Assembly (NCBI RefSeq): GCF_022374935.2 | Contig: NZ_CP092430.2 | Span: 2,046,001-2,110,000 of the forward strand | Direction: 5' to 3' | Source: Mycolicibacter virginiensis | Lineage (GTDB): Bacteria; Actinomycetota; Actinomycetes; Mycobacteriales; Mycobacteriaceae | Length of the DNA stretch: 64,000 bases | In this document: positions 16,741-25,944 of the stretch, in pieces | How the letters are laid out: every line of letters starts with the position of its first letter | Position numbering within the stretch: position 1 is the first letter of the stretch | Program-made: the position numbers and the translations under genes | Notes under the pieces: generated by a model | What the model saw: only the letters and a program-made list of their open reading frames with translations | What the model was told of the DNA's origin: nothing | Database searches by the model: none

Positions 16741-16760
16741 TTCTGTTCTGTTCTGTTCTG
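16741..16760 (+). repeat. (TTCTG)4 microsatellite upstream of the SCP2-like gene
   Basis: Four perfect copies of the pentamer TTCTG end 13 bp before the TTG start at 16774. The 249-bp interval 16525-16773 between the reductase and this gene holds no other feature I recognise. A variable pentamer tract next to a start codon could change spacing of expression signals between strains. Confidence 0.7.
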
Positions 16761-16773
16761 ACAATGAGGTTAG

Positions 16774-17196
16774 TTGAGGTTGACGGTGGCGGTATTTAGG
16801 GACGAGGACGAGGTCTATGCCTTCCTGGGCGGGATCTTTCGGCGGGGTTTGGAGAAGGAAGGTCTGGCGGACAAGCTCGCGAATTCGGGTGTGGTGTTGC
16901 GGGTGCATTACACAGATCCGGATGCGGTTGTGACGGTGGACATGCCGAACAAGGTGGTGGAGACCGGAGCGGCCAGTACCGCGGTGCCCAACGTGGAGTT
17001 GTTCATGTCGGCAGACACGGGGAACAAGTTCTGGTTGGGGAAGGTGAACTTGACGATGGCGATGGCCAAGGGAACGGTACGTGCGAAAGGTCCGGTGCCG
17101 AAGTTGATCAAGTTGATCCCGCAGGCCAAGAACCTGTTCCCCGAGTACCGGTTGATGCTGGAGAGCCAGAATCGGCAGGACCTCATCGATGCGTGA
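16774..17196 (+). CDS. SCP2-like sterol/lipid carrier protein
   Basis: About 140 residues with the SCP2-like fold pattern: VVLRVHYTDPDAVVTVDM, then VELFMSADTGNKFWLGKVNL and a C-terminal helix with KLIKLIPQAKNLFPEY. Such proteins bind sterols or fatty acyl groups. Located between the hydroxylase operon and an acyl-CoA synthetase, it may bind the hydrophobic substrate or product. The start is uncertain: TTG 16774 or GTG 16786, neither with a strong ribosome binding site. Confidence 0.75.
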   Translation: MRLTVAVFRDEDEVYAFLGGIFRRGLEKEGLADKLANSGVVLRVHYTDPDAVVTVDMPNKVVETGAASTAVPNVELFMSADTGNKFWLGKVNLTMAMAKGTVRAKGPVPKLIKLIPQAKNLFPEYRLMLESQNRQDLIDA

Positions 17197-17232
17197 CCCT
17201 CGCCTCACCGCGGGCTGTAGGGCGGGTGTGCG

Positions 17233-18861
17233 ATGAGGAGCACGATGCAGGACGTTGCGTTGACTGTGCCCGCGATCGTGGCCCATGCTTCGGCAGTTCA
17301 TGGCGATCGCGAGGTGCTGACTGCGCGCGGACCCCGGCAGATCTCTGGGGTGTCCTATCGCGAGGTGGGTGAGCGTGCGGCACGGTTGGCAAATGCTCTG
17401 CGCCAGATCGGCATCCGTGGAGATGAGCGTGTCGCGACGTTACAGTGGAGCAACCAGGAGCATCTGGACTGTTACGCGGCGGTGCCGTCGATGGGCGCGG
17501 TGCTGCATACGTTGAACCTGCGGCTGCCGCCGGAACAGCTGACGTGGATCGCCAATCATGCCGAGGATCGGGTGATCATCGTCGACAGTACGGTGCTGGC
17601 CCTTTTGGCGGCGGCGTTGCCGTCGATGACCTCGGTGCGCACGGTGCTAGTGACCGGAACCGGCGATCTTGCCGCGGTCGAGGGGTGCGGAAAGGACGTC
17701 CTACGGTACGACGATGTGGTGGCCGCCCAGTCGAGTACGTTCGACTGGCCCGACGTCGACGAGCAGTCGGCCGCAGCGATGTGCTATACGAGCGGTACCA
17801 CCGGGCATCCGAAAGGTGTTGTCTACAGCCATCGTTCGACGTGGTTGCACTCGCAGGCGGCGTGCACTTCGAATGCCTTGGGCATCGGTCATGACGACAC
17901 GGTGTTGGCGATCGTTCCGATGTTCCACGCCAACGCGTGGGGGTTGCCGTATGCGGCGATGATGGCCGGCGCGCAGCTTCTGCTGCCTGACCGTTTCCTG
18001 CAGGCGGGGCCTCTAGTGGAGATGATCGAGGCGGTGCGACCGACGATGGCGGGGGCGGTGCCGACGATCTGGACCGATGTTCTGCACTACCTGCGCGACA
18101 ATCCCGGCCATGACGTGAGTTCGCTGAAGATGGTGGCCTGCGGTGGTTCGGCGGTTCCGCGGTCGTTGATGACCGCCTATGACGAGCTGGGCATCCGCAT
18201 TGTGCAGGCTTGGGGGATGACTGAGACTTCCCCGCTGGCCTCGGTCGCTCTGCCGCGGAGTTCTGATACCCCGGAGAGGTCGCTTCACCTGCGCGCAACC
18301 CAGGGCCGGGTGGTGGCCGGTGTGCAGGCCCGCATCGTCGATGACAGCGGTGCAGAACAACCGTGGGACGGAAAATCGGTGGGGGAGATTCAAGTCCGCG
18401 GCCCGTGGATCACTCAGTCGTATTACGAGAATGACAGTCCGGCGGCGTCGCCGGACGGGTGGTTGCGTACCGGGGACGTCGGGACGATCAGCGCGGACGC
18501 GTTCATCGCGCTGACCGACCGCTCCAAGGATGTCATCAAGTCCGGGGGCGAATGGATCTCCTCGGTGGAATTGGAGAACGAGTTGGCCGCTCACCCTGCG
18601 GTGCGCACCGCCACGGTGATTGGAGTGCCCGACGACAAGTGGCAGGAACGGCCGCTGGCGGTGGTCGTCCTGGCTGCCGACCGCACCGCCACCGCGGCGG
18701 AGCTGACCGAATTTCTGCGTGCGCGGGTGGCCAAGTGGTGGCTACCGGAACGGTGGGCGTTCGTCACCGACATTCCGCTGACTTCCACTGGCAAGTTCGA
18801 CAAGAAGAAGCTGCGCCGCCAGTTCGGCGACGGTGACCTCATCATCGAGACGCTGGCGTGA
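17233..18861 (+). CDS. Medium-chain fatty acyl-CoA synthetase (AlkK/FadD-like)
   Basis: A 542-residue AMP-forming enzyme. Motif A3 is [11 protein letters not shown] (about 186-196), motif A5 [10 protein letters not shown] (about 325), A7 GWLRTGDV and A8 [16 protein letters not shown]; the A10 lysine is in [11 protein letters not shown]. It activates carboxylic acids as acyl-AMP then acyl-CoA. In this block it would activate the fatty acid made by oxidation of CYP153 products. It is a close paralogue of the synthetase at 34726-36351; both open with the same MQDV-LT--AIV-HA pattern. Confidence 0.9.
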   Translation: MRSTMQDVALTVPAIVAHASAVHGDREVLTARGPRQISGVSYREVGERAARLANALRQIGIRGDERVATLQWSNQEHLDCYAAVPSMGAVLHTLNLRLPPEQLTWIANHAEDRVIIVDSTVLALLAAALPSMTSVRTVLVTGTGDLAAVEGCGKDVLRYDDVVAAQSSTFDWPDVDEQSAAAMCYTSGTTGHPKGVVYSHRSTWLHSQAACTSNALGIGHDDTVLAIVPMFHANAWGLPYAAMMAGAQLLLPDRFLQAGPLVEMIEAVRPTMAGAVPTIWTDVLHYLRDNPGHDVSSLKMVACGGSAVPRSLMTAYDELGIRIVQAWGMTETSPLASVALPRSSDTPERSLHLRATQGRVVAGVQARIVDDSGAEQPWDGKSVGEIQVRGPWITQSYYENDSPAASPDGWLRTGDVGTISADAFIALTDRSKDVIKSGGEWISSVELENELAAHPAVRTATVIGVPDDKWQERPLAVVVLAADRTATAAELTEFLRARVAKWWLPERWAFVTDIPLTSTGKFDKKKLRRQFGDGDLIIETLA

Positions 18862-18907
18862 ATCATCAATCCACTGCGACCGAAACACTGACGTTAAGGA
18901 GACACAT

Positions 18908-20014
18908 ATGAAGACACGTGCTGCAGTGCTGTGGGGCCTAGGAGAAAAGTGGGAAGTCGAGGACATCGAGTTGGATCCTCCCGGCCCCGATGAAGTGCTC
19001 GTCCAGCTGACCGCGACCGGGTTGTGCCATTCCGACGAACACCTCGTGACCGGCGACCTGCCCATTCCGCTGCCCGTCGTCGGTGGCCACGAGGGTGCCG
19101 GCACCGTGGTCGAAGTGGGTGCGGGTGTCGAGAACGTCGCCGAGGGCGATTCGGTGATCCTGACGTTCCTGCCGTCGTGTGGGCACTGTTCCTATTGCGC
19201 GCGGGGGATGGGGAACATGTGCGACTTGGGTGCCGCGCTCATGATGGGACCCCAGATCGACGGCACTTACCGTTTCCATGCCCGGGGTGAGGACGTCGGC
19301 CAGATGTGCCTGCTGGGCACGTTCTCGGAATACACCGTGGTCCCCAAGGCGTCTCTGGTCAAAATCGACCAGGGGACACCGCTGGACAAGGCGGCGTTGA
19401 TCGGGTGTGGTGTGACGACCGGGTACGGGTCGGCGGTGCGCACCGGTGAGGTGCGTGCCGGGGATACCGTGGTAGTGATCGGAGCCGGTGGCATCGGCAT
19501 GAATGCGATTCAGGGTGCCCGCATCGCGGGCGCGTTGAACATCGTGGCTGTCGATCCGGTGGCGTTCAAGCGTGAACAAGCCGGCGGTTTCGGTGCGACG
19601 CATGCCGTTGCCACGATCGACGAGGCCTGGTCACTGATCAGTGACATCACCCGCGGCAAACTCGCCGATGTCTGCGTCTTGACCACCGATGTCGCCGAAG
19701 GGTCCTACATCGGCGAGGCGCTGTCCTTGGTCGGTAAACGCGGCCGTGTGGTCGTTACCGCGATCGGGCACCCCGAAGACACCTCGATGTCGGGTTCACT
19801 GCTGGAATTGACGCTGTATGAAAAGCAGATCCGCGGCGCTCTGTACGGTTCGTCGAACGCCGCCCACGACATCCCGCGGCTCGTCGAGCTCTACAACGCC
19901 GGACACCTCAAGCTGGATGAGCTGATCACCCGTGAGTACACCCTCGATCAGATCAACGAAGGCTACGCGGATATGCGATCGGGCCGCAACATCCGAGGAC
20001 TCATCCGATTCTGA
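18908..20014 (+). CDS. NDMA-dependent alcohol dehydrogenase
   Basis: A 368-residue zinc MDR dehydrogenase. Catalytic zinc ligands are Cys40 and His61 with Glu62. Structural zinc cysteines are Cys91, Cys94, Cys97 and Cys105. The nucleotide-binding motif is VVIGAGGIGMNA (about 193-204). The sequence pattern (RAAVLWG at the start; GATHAVATIDEAW) is that of the actinobacterial NDMA-dependent family, which holds its nicotinamide cofactor tightly and is associated with mycofactocin as electron acceptor. It is similar in type to AdhD (Rv3086) and would oxidise the primary alcohol from CYP153. Confidence 0.88.
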   Translation: MKTRAAVLWGLGEKWEVEDIELDPPGPDEVLVQLTATGLCHSDEHLVTGDLPIPLPVVGGHEGAGTVVEVGAGVENVAEGDSVILTFLPSCGHCSYCARGMGNMCDLGAALMMGPQIDGTYRFHARGEDVGQMCLLGTFSEYTVVPKASLVKIDQGTPLDKAALIGCGVTTGYGSAVRTGEVRAGDTVVVIGAGGIGMNAIQGARIAGALNIVAVDPVAFKREQAGGFGATHAVATIDEAWSLISDITRGKLADVCVLTTDVAEGSYIGEALSLVGKRGRVVVTAIGHPEDTSMSGSLLELTLYEKQIRGALYGSSNAAHDIPRLVELYNAGHLKLDELITREYTLDQINEGYADMRSGRNIRGLIRF

Positions 20015-20291
20015 TAAAGCAGCCGAAGCGCGGGAGCGCGACCACGGGAGCAAGCGAGCTGAGTACAACGGTTGAGTGCTGCGCGTCTGTGGCTCTTACC
20101 GTTGACGTGTTGATGCAGGACTAGCGATCGAAAGTCAATGTGCCCCATCGCCATAGGCGGTCGAGATGCGCGGCTGAGGTTGGCTGCGGTCACGCGTGTT
20201 GGTGTTGGCACCTACTGTCAGCCGGGAAGCCGTGATGAAACGTAGCTTTTGACGAGTCTCAACAGTGCTACTGACAAGAGAGGAAGCGGCG

Positions 20292-21392
20292 ATGACGAGG
20301 ATTCAAATTCCCTATCCCCATAGGAGGGGAGGGCACTGTGGTTCCGGTGCGCTTCGTGACCTTACTGAATGGGCCCAACTCGGATGGGGGACAGAAGCAC
20401 TCAGTGAAGGATTGGTCTTCACCCTCGGCGGAGCCTTGGACTTCTCGTACGTCCGCTCTACGCAGTTGTTCCCCCAGGTGTACCTGGTAGGACGAGGAAG
20501 CGACCTGGAACAAGATTACCTCTCCCGGGTTGGCGCAAAGTTCGTCGTGCGATCGACCGATGACCCGGACGTGGGATGGGCATTTGTGACCGACGAAATC
20601 GACAAAGGTCGACCCGTCATGGTCTGGGCTGACATCGGCGAACTTCCTTACCTGCGCGTCCGATTGCACATGAGCCGTCACGACATTGTCATCACCGGAT
20701 ACGATGACGAACAACGGGTCGCCTATGTGGTCGATAATGACCGCGAGACAACCCAGACGGTGGCCTACGACGACCTACGCCGGGCGCGGTCCTCGGTCGG
20801 GTTTCCCACACCTACCCGGCACACCACATATCACGTCGACTGGCCAGAGCGAGTGCCAGACCTTGGGCCGATCGCGGCCGCTTCACTCGCCGCGAGCGCA
20901 GCGTTCATGCGCGGCGGTGCCGTAGGTGCGCCGCTACTGCGCATCGAGGCAGCTGAAGTCGAATCTTCCGGTTTGAAGGGTGTGCAGGACTTCGCCGATG
21001 ACGTAGGGCATTGGCCAACGCTGTTCGATGACGATGCCCTGACCGCGGCATTGTTCGGGCTCGGGGCGTTCATCGAGAAAGCCGGTACCGGCGGCGGGCT
21101 CTTTCGTACGCTGCAGGCACACGGTTGCCAGAACATCGCCGATCTCCTAGATGACGCCGCCACTGCCGAAGCGGCTGCCGCGGCCCGACATGCTTCCAAA
21201 GCGTGGTCTACGCTTGCGGCCGCAGCCACGGATGCCGGCACATCGCTACGGAGTCGTAGTCTAGCTGCGGCCAAAGTCGCCGCGACGATCCCGGACGCCG
21301 AAACGCGCCTCGTCGAAGCCCTCGAAACGGCCAGTCGATCCGTTGGCACTGTCGATACCGGCATCGAAGCTCATCTGAAAGGCTATCTGTGA
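20292..21392 (+). CDS. BtrH N-terminal / DUF4872-domain protein (putative acyltransferase)
   Basis: A 366-residue protein from ATG 20292, preceded by GAGAGGAAG. The N-terminal part (PYPHRRGGHCGSGALRDL, with Cys16; then GYDDEQRVAYVVDN) is the BtrH N-terminal, papain-like fold. The C-terminal half is Ala-rich and helical (DUF4872). BtrH of butirosin synthesis moves an acyl group from a carrier protein to an amine. Here no carrier protein is seen, so transfer from an acyl-CoA, or simple hydrolysis, are alternatives. It stands alone behind 277 bp of non-coding sequence. Confidence 0.75.
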   Translation: MTRIQIPYPHRRGGHCGSGALRDLTEWAQLGWGTEALSEGLVFTLGGALDFSYVRSTQLFPQVYLVGRGSDLEQDYLSRVGAKFVVRSTDDPDVGWAFVTDEIDKGRPVMVWADIGELPYLRVRLHMSRHDIVITGYDDEQRVAYVVDNDRETTQTVAYDDLRRARSSVGFPTPTRHTTYHVDWPERVPDLGPIAAASLAASAAFMRGGAVGAPLLRIEAAEVESSGLKGVQDFADDVGHWPTLFDDDALTAALFGLGAFIEKAGTGGGLFRTLQAHGCQNIADLLDDAATAEAAAAARHASKAWSTLAAAATDAGTSLRSRSLAAAKVAATIPDAETRLVEALETASRSVGTVDTGIEAHLKGYL

Positions 21393-21650
21393 GTGGCACT
21401 TCAAACCAATCGAGTTTCCTGGAGACTACTGGTTTCTCGATTGGCAGCATGACGATGTTCAGCGCTTCGCCCAGAACGCGGTCGGTGACGTTCGTGACCC
21501 TTGTGCAGAAGGCGAGGTTGACCGTCACCGCTGTGGGGGACAGGATTTGGTATGACCCCTATAGCACCGACGACGACCCCGAGCATTATCGGGCGAGCTA
21601 TGCGGCGACAGCGTCGAGGGCGTATTGCGGGGCAGGACCAAATGGCTGAT
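21389..21650 (+). pseudogene. Frameshifted, truncated transglutaminase-like gene
   Basis: An ATG overlaps the stop of the BtrH-like gene. Residues SSFLETTGF, then in the next frame FLDWQHDDVQRFAQNAVGDV, then back in the first frame DRIWYDPYSTDDDPEHYRAS and RAYC, match residues ~8-78 of the intact transglutaminase-like protein at 34058-34711. At least two frameshifts are needed to read it, and the part after the catalytic Cys is missing. It is a decayed duplicate. Confidence 0.8.
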
Positions 21651-21805
21651 AGTGACCGAACTGGAAGGTGTACCGCAGCGATGATCTCGGCGGGCTAACG
21701 AGTCCTTTACATACTGTCTTCCGGCGATCAGCCCAGCCGACGTCGGCGCAGTTCTTCAGTCGCATGGTGGTCCATGCACTGCGTGGTCCTATTTAGGAGG
21801 ATTTC

Positions 21806-22354
21806 GTCATCGACGAGCAAGCAGAAGATTCGGCCATCGCGTGGTGGCATAACTTTCAGAATCGTGTTATCGCCGCCGACGGCGACTACCTCGATGCGCA
21901 CCATCCGTGGTGCCTTGGTTGCGGCACAGACAATCCGCACGGTCATCGCCTGCGAGCGCGTCGGCGTGGCGACGGGGTGGGCGCCAGGCATATCTTCGAC
22001 GGCCGACATCGCGGCGCACCCGGGATCGCACATGGCGGCGCAGTCATGACGGTTCTTGACGACACGGTGGGCATGCTGCTCTACGTCGTCGGTGAGATGG
22101 CCGTCACCCGTAAGCTCGACACCGAGTTCTTCGCGCCGGTATTGCTGGGGGTTCCCTACGAGGTCAGCGCGGAGCTCGTGTCCAGAACCGGCCGGAAACT
22201 CGAAGTGCGGGCAGAATTGCGCGAGGAAGCCACCGGCCAGCTGGTCGCGTCCGCGTCCGGGTTATTCGTCGTCGTCACGCTGGATCACTTCACTAGCTCC
22301 ATACAGAAGGCGTCGTCAATACGCTGCACTGCGCGACCACCCTGGGAGGGATGA
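21806..22354 (+). CDS. Hotdog-fold thioesterase with damaged or non-canonical start
   Basis: The frame is open from 21800. The product reads HHPWCLGCGTDNPHGHRL near the N-terminus and GIAHGGAVMTVLDDTVGMLLY (about residues 73-93), the hotdog signature with the HGG turn. A strong ribosome binding site TAGGAGG (21794-21800) is followed at 5-nt spacing by GTC (21806), where GTG or ATG would be expected; no ATG, GTG or TTG occurs before GTG 21977, which would cut off the conserved N-terminus. Either initiation uses a rare codon (GTC or the next ATC) or the start was lost by mutation. Confidence 0.62.
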   Translation, partial: VIDEQAEDSAIAWWHNFQNRVIAADGDYLDAHHPWCLGCGTDNPHGHRLRARRRGDGVGARHIFDGRHRGAPGIAHGGAVMTVLDDTVGMLLYVVGEMAVTRKLDTEFFAPVLLGVPYEVSAELVSRTGRKLEVRAELREEATGQLVASASGLFVVVTLDHFTSSIQKASSIRCTARPPWEG

Positions 22355-22424
22355 CGCAACCCGTAAATCTGCTCATTTTTCAACCGGCGCAGGCTGCTCG
22401 GATTAAACCGGGGCCGACAGGCGG

Positions 22425-22439
22425 GTTTGCTAAGCAAAC
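22425..22439. terminator. Perfect palindrome between convergent genes
   Basis: GTTTGCT-A-AGCAAAC forms a hairpin with 7-bp arms in the 165-bp gap between the hotdog gene (+) and a TetR gene (-). The loop is too tight to fold fully, so it may instead be an operator. Its position between convergent genes favours a termination role. Confidence 0.3.
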
Positions 22440-22519
22440 GCGTACTCGACCACATCGTGGTGTACCAGCCTTCGGTAGCGTGACGCCGCAGCGTGTCGGC
22501 GAAAAGACCGCCGGTCTCA

Positions 22520-23206
22520 TCAGCTGTGGCCCGCAGGGGAGTTGATATCGACCTGGATGTGCGAAGCGGCCGGGTCAGGTTTCTGGCCGAGGGTATACAG
22601 GCCAAGACTGCCGAGAAAACCCGCACAATGCTCGATAAGCACTTCGGTCGATAGGTTTAGTTGTCCGTCTATCCAGCGACGGAGAATCTCGAACAGGCCC
22701 CCGACACCGTAGGTAGCGGCGAGATCTGCGACCTGAATCACCTCGCTGGGTATATCGAGATGCAGGCGGGCCTCTCTGAGGACGAGCTCCGCAAATTCGG
22801 ACATCAGTTCGCTTCGCAGCTGCCGAAGCAGGGGTTCAGCGCCCGATTCGACAAACAATATGCGGGCCATGCTGGGATCGTTCTCGATCATCTGAACCAG
22901 GGCCTTTATCGGAGCGTAAGCGAGTTCTTGAGGAGCAACGGTGTCATCCGGTATCGCCTTGGTGATCACGGCTTGGAAGGTGGTGGAGATCTTGGTGAAC
23001 ATCGCACGCAGGAGCGCGTCTCTGTCGCGAAACTGCTGGTAGAAGTACCGGCTCGTCACTCCTGACTCCGTACACACAGCGGTCACGGTGCACGCGGCGG
23101 CTCCCTGCTTGCCCATGAGCGCGACCGCGGCGTCAATCAGCAGTGCGCGGCGCTGCGCATCGCGTTGAGTTGCGGACAGCCCGCCATAAACACGTGCTGG
23201 ACTCAT
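22520..23206 (-). CDS. TetR-family transcriptional regulator
   Basis: A 228-residue TetR regulator. The HTH is at about residues 35-65 (CTVTAVCTESGVTSRYFYQQF). It is divergent from the diiron-type hydrolase gene at 23280 with 73 bp between, so that gene is its likely target. The C-terminal domain is typical in length; the ligand is unknown. Confidence 0.87.
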   Translation of the reverse strand: MSPARVYGGLSATQRDAQRRALLIDAAVALMGKQGAAACTVTAVCTESGVTSRYFYQQFRDRDALLRAMFTKISTTFQAVITKAIPDDTVAPQELAYAPIKALVQMIENDPSMARILFVESGAEPLLRQLRSELMSEFAELVLREARLHLDIPSEVIQVADLAATYGVGGLFEILRRWIDGQLNLSTEVLIEHCAGFLGSLGLYTLGQKPDPAASHIQVDINSPAGHS

Positions 23207-23279
23207 GCCCTACATTCTGGCAGTCTCATGTGACAAGGCCTAAAGTCAGATCAGACTACGGAGGAAGGACCCCGTCAAG

Positions 23280-24149
23280 ATGCCGGAAGATCGAGCCTCG
23301 ACCAAGAGCCGTGTATTGCCAAAACCCCGGCGCGTTCGTTTCCCCATGCCCACCTCCACGAAGCGGCAACACTTCGTGGATGGCGACCTGGTGATGAGCC
23401 ATTTCATCTCGGTGCTTTCTGCGACCTTCCCGGAAGGGGAAGACTTCTTCATCCGCTCGGTCAAGTATTTCCAGAGTTCCATCGACGATCCCCAATTGCT
23501 GACAGCGGTCAAGGGTTTCATCGGACAAGAGGCCACACACCGACACCAGCATCGGCTCCTCAACGAACGGCTCCAGGCCATGGGTTATCCGACCGCGCGG
23601 ATCGACCGCCACGTCGCACGCCTGATCAAGCTATTGGAGCGGCGCTTTTCGCCAGAAATGCGGCTGTCGATGACCTCTGCATTGGAGCACTACACCGCGA
23701 CGCTCGCTGAAATCATTCTCACCAGCGATGACGCCCAGAAGCTCATCGGACAGACAGAGGTTCGACCGATTCTGCTGTGGCATGCGTTCGAGGAGTCGGA
23801 GCACAAAGCCGTCGCCTTCGACGCCTATCGGCTGATTGGAGGCACCGAGCGCACCCGCGTACGGGGCATGCGGATCGCCTCTGCAATTCTGTTCGGCGAA
23901 CTCATTCTGCAGACTGCGCTTTCGATGGCCTCTGACAAGGCCTCGTATAACCCGGTCACGTTGGTGCGTAGCCTACATCGCTTCAGTCGCACCCCGATGT
24001 TCACCGCCGATGCGCTGCAGCGATTCCGTTCGTACAACCGCCCCGGCTTCCACCCTGATGATTGGGACAGTGCCGCGGTCCTGGAGCGATGGAGCAAGGA
24101 ACTGTTCGACCAAGACGGCTCACAGAAGGTCATCGCTCAGCCTGGGTAG
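23280..24149 (+). CDS. Predicted metal-dependent hydrolase (PF10118), ferritin-like diiron protein
   Basis: A 289-residue protein of the PF10118 family. Repeated acidic/His signatures are FPEGEDFF (about 50), QEATHRHQH (about 83-91) and FEESEHKAVAFDAY (about 172-185), spaced as in four-helix diiron folds. Members are annotated as metal-dependent hydrolases but have no assigned reaction; an oxygenase or desaturase activity is also possible. It has its own divergent TetR regulator and is followed by a clear hairpin terminator. Confidence 0.83.
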   Translation: MPEDRASTKSRVLPKPRRVRFPMPTSTKRQHFVDGDLVMSHFISVLSATFPEGEDFFIRSVKYFQSSIDDPQLLTAVKGFIGQEATHRHQHRLLNERLQAMGYPTARIDRHVARLIKLLERRFSPEMRLSMTSALEHYTATLAEIILTSDDAQKLIGQTEVRPILLWHAFEESEHKAVAFDAYRLIGGTERTRVRGMRIASAILFGELILQTALSMASDKASYNPVTLVRSLHRFSRTPMFTADALQRFRSYNRPGFHPDDWDSAAVLERWSKELFDQDGSQKVIAQPG

Positions 24150-24160
24150 CAAAAGTGCGT

Positions 24161-24203
24161 GAGGAGGGCGACGCAGAAAGACACTGTTTCTGCGTCGTTC
24201 CTC
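24161..24203. terminator. Bidirectional hairpin terminator
   Basis: CGACGCAGAAA (24169-24179) pairs perfectly with TTTCTGCGTCG (24187-24197) around a 7-nt loop. An outer GAGGA/TCCTC pair extends the stem. It lies just after the metal-dependent hydrolase gene and before the end of the convergent TetR gene, so it probably terminates both. There is no long T tract, as is usual in mycobacteria. Confidence 0.7.
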
Positions 24204-24315
24204 CAAACAAACGACAGCGCGCCTGTCGTCACGGATTGGATGCCCGGTGGCGGGTCAAGGCGACAGTCATACAGACAAATGCAGTCGGCCTCGAAACTCA
24301 CGGAAAGGTTAAGCC

Positions 24316-24948
24316 TCAGCCGCTGACGACGTAGCGTTGAGCCAAGGTTTCAGCCAGTCGGCTAGTGTGCGCGACCACTTCCTTTTCGGTCACCGCAAGC
24401 AAACCGGAGTGCCAGGCCGTGATGACTTCGACGAACCCCCCCACCGCAACCAAAGTGTCCATACGAAGGGCCGTCTCGTCGGCGTCTTCTCTGAGATGTG
24501 GCCGGCTTGCCTCGACGACCAACTGCGTTGCCTCCTGCAGCGCCACAGCGCGGCGATCTTGCAGCGGTGAGCTACCTACATGCTGAGCGAGGAGGATGTG
24601 CGCCCGGCCAGGATCGCGTGCGATCCGGTCAACCACGATGGCGATCGCCGCGGTGATGGTTTCGATCGGCGGCCGATCCACACGCTCGTCGAAGAGCGCG
24701 GAAACCTCGCCGAGCATGTCATTGCGAACGCCATCCCACGCTGCGACGAGAAGATCCTCGCGCGTCTTGAAGTCCTCGTAGAAGTATCGATCGTTGAGCC
24801 CTGTCCGGGCGCAAACGCCGCGCATAGTCACTGCGGCCCAACCGCTCTCACTCCAAATCTCGGTCGCAGCCTCGATCAATTGCTGCCGTCGCTCTGCTCG
24901 ACGCTCAGCACCGGTCCGACCACCCCAGACCTTGCTTCTCGACCTCAC
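24316..24948 (-). CDS. TetR-family transcriptional regulator of the BVMO operon
   Basis: A 210-residue TetR regulator from GTG 24948; the frame continues upstream without a good start. The HTH is at about residues 30-65 (VTMRGVCARTGLNDRYFYEDF). It is divergent from the long SDR-BVMO-P450 run that begins at 25077, with 128 bp between. Within that gap GGGCTCACGCCC (24971-24982) is a small inverted repeat. It probably represses the operon and responds to a pathway intermediate. Confidence 0.85.
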   Translation of the reverse strand: MRSRSKVWGGRTGAERRAERRQQLIEAATEIWSESGWAAVTMRGVCARTGLNDRYFYEDFKTREDLLVAAWDGVRNDMLGEVSALFDERVDRPPIETITAAIAIVVDRIARDPGRAHILLAQHVGSSPLQDRRAVALQEATQLVVEASRPHLREDADETALRMDTLVAVGGFVEVITAWHSGLLAVTEKEVVAHTSRLAETLAQRYVVSG

Positions 24949-25076
24949 CTCACCATCTTGACAAAACGTCGGGCTCACGCCCAAACTGGTGGCATGCGAC
25001 CCCAATGGTGGCTGATGCCCCCAAATGAATATCCTCCCGCACCGGAAATCAGTGTCGCGATCCAAAGGGCAAGCAG

Positions 25077-25943
25077 ATGAGGTTCTTGCCGTTCGGTAAT
25101 TCACCAGGTAGAACCCACCGCGCCCACGCAGTAGTCACAGGCGCAGGGAGCGGTATCGGCCGCGCGTTCGCCGTTGAGCTTGCTCGCAGAGGTGGACGTG
25201 TTGTGTGTGCGGACAAAGACCCCATCACTGCGAAGGAGTCGGCCGAGATGGTGAGGCAGGCCGGCGGCGAGGGTTTCGACGTCGTATGCGACGTCACCGA
25301 ACTTGAGCAGGTCCGTAACCTCGCTGATGCCAGTGAAGACTGGTTCGGCAAGGCGGCGAGTCTGGTGATCAACAACGCCGGAATCGGTGCCGGCGGCAAT
25401 CGCATCGGCGATACGTCGGTCGAGGACTGGAACGCTGCGATTTCTGTCAACCTTTGGGGTGTTATCTACGGTTGCGAGACTTTTGTTCCTCGCCTCCGGA
25501 GCAACGGCCGGGGCGGAGTGATCAATGTGGCGTCCGCCGCAAGTTTCGGCTCGGCGCCCCGAATGGGCGCATACAACGTGAGTAAGGCCGGCGTGCTCGC
25601 TCTGTCCGAGACATTGGCGGCCGAACTCAGCGGTACCAACGTCAACGTCACAGTGCTTTGCCCCACCTTCGTCAAGACGAACATCGCCAATAATCCTCAG
25701 ATTGAGGAGTCGGCGGCGAGACTCGCGACCAACCTGATGAGGTGGACCGGCATTTCGCCGGATCAAGTGGCTCGAACGACTCTGAACGCGCACGATCGCG
25801 GACAAATCTATGTCGTGCCCCAACTGGACGCGAAAATTTTGTGGCAACTGAAAAGAGCTTTACCCGGTCCGTTTACGCGCGCGTTGGGGCTGGTGGAGCG
25901 CATGGCCTCGTGGAACGATCCAGCCGACCAGAGGGAGCAGTGA
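25077..25943 (+). CDS. Short-chain dehydrogenase/reductase
   Basis: A 288-residue classical SDR. The cofactor motif is VVTGAGSGIGRAFA (about 19-32), with NNAGIG (about 100-105), catalytic Ser in NVASAASFGS and the Y-x3-K motif YNVSK (about 165-169). The acidic residue after strand 2 (CADKD) favours NAD(H). First gene of the block D run; the ferritin-like gene follows after 1 bp. It likely interconverts an alcohol and a ketone, supplying or removing the ketone acted on by the Baeyer-Villiger enzymes downstream. Confidence 0.88.
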   Translation: MRFLPFGNSPGRTHRAHAVVTGAGSGIGRAFAVELARRGGRVVCADKDPITAKESAEMVRQAGGEGFDVVCDVTELEQVRNLADASEDWFGKAASLVINNAGIGAGGNRIGDTSVEDWNAAISVNLWGVIYGCETFVPRLRSNGRGGVINVASAASFGSAPRMGAYNVSKAGVLALSETLAAELSGTNVNVTVLCPTFVKTNIANNPQIEESAARLATNLMRWTGISPDQVARTTLNAHDRGQIYVVPQLDAKILWQLKRALPGPFTRALGLVERMASWNDPADQREQ

Positions 25944-25944
25944 A

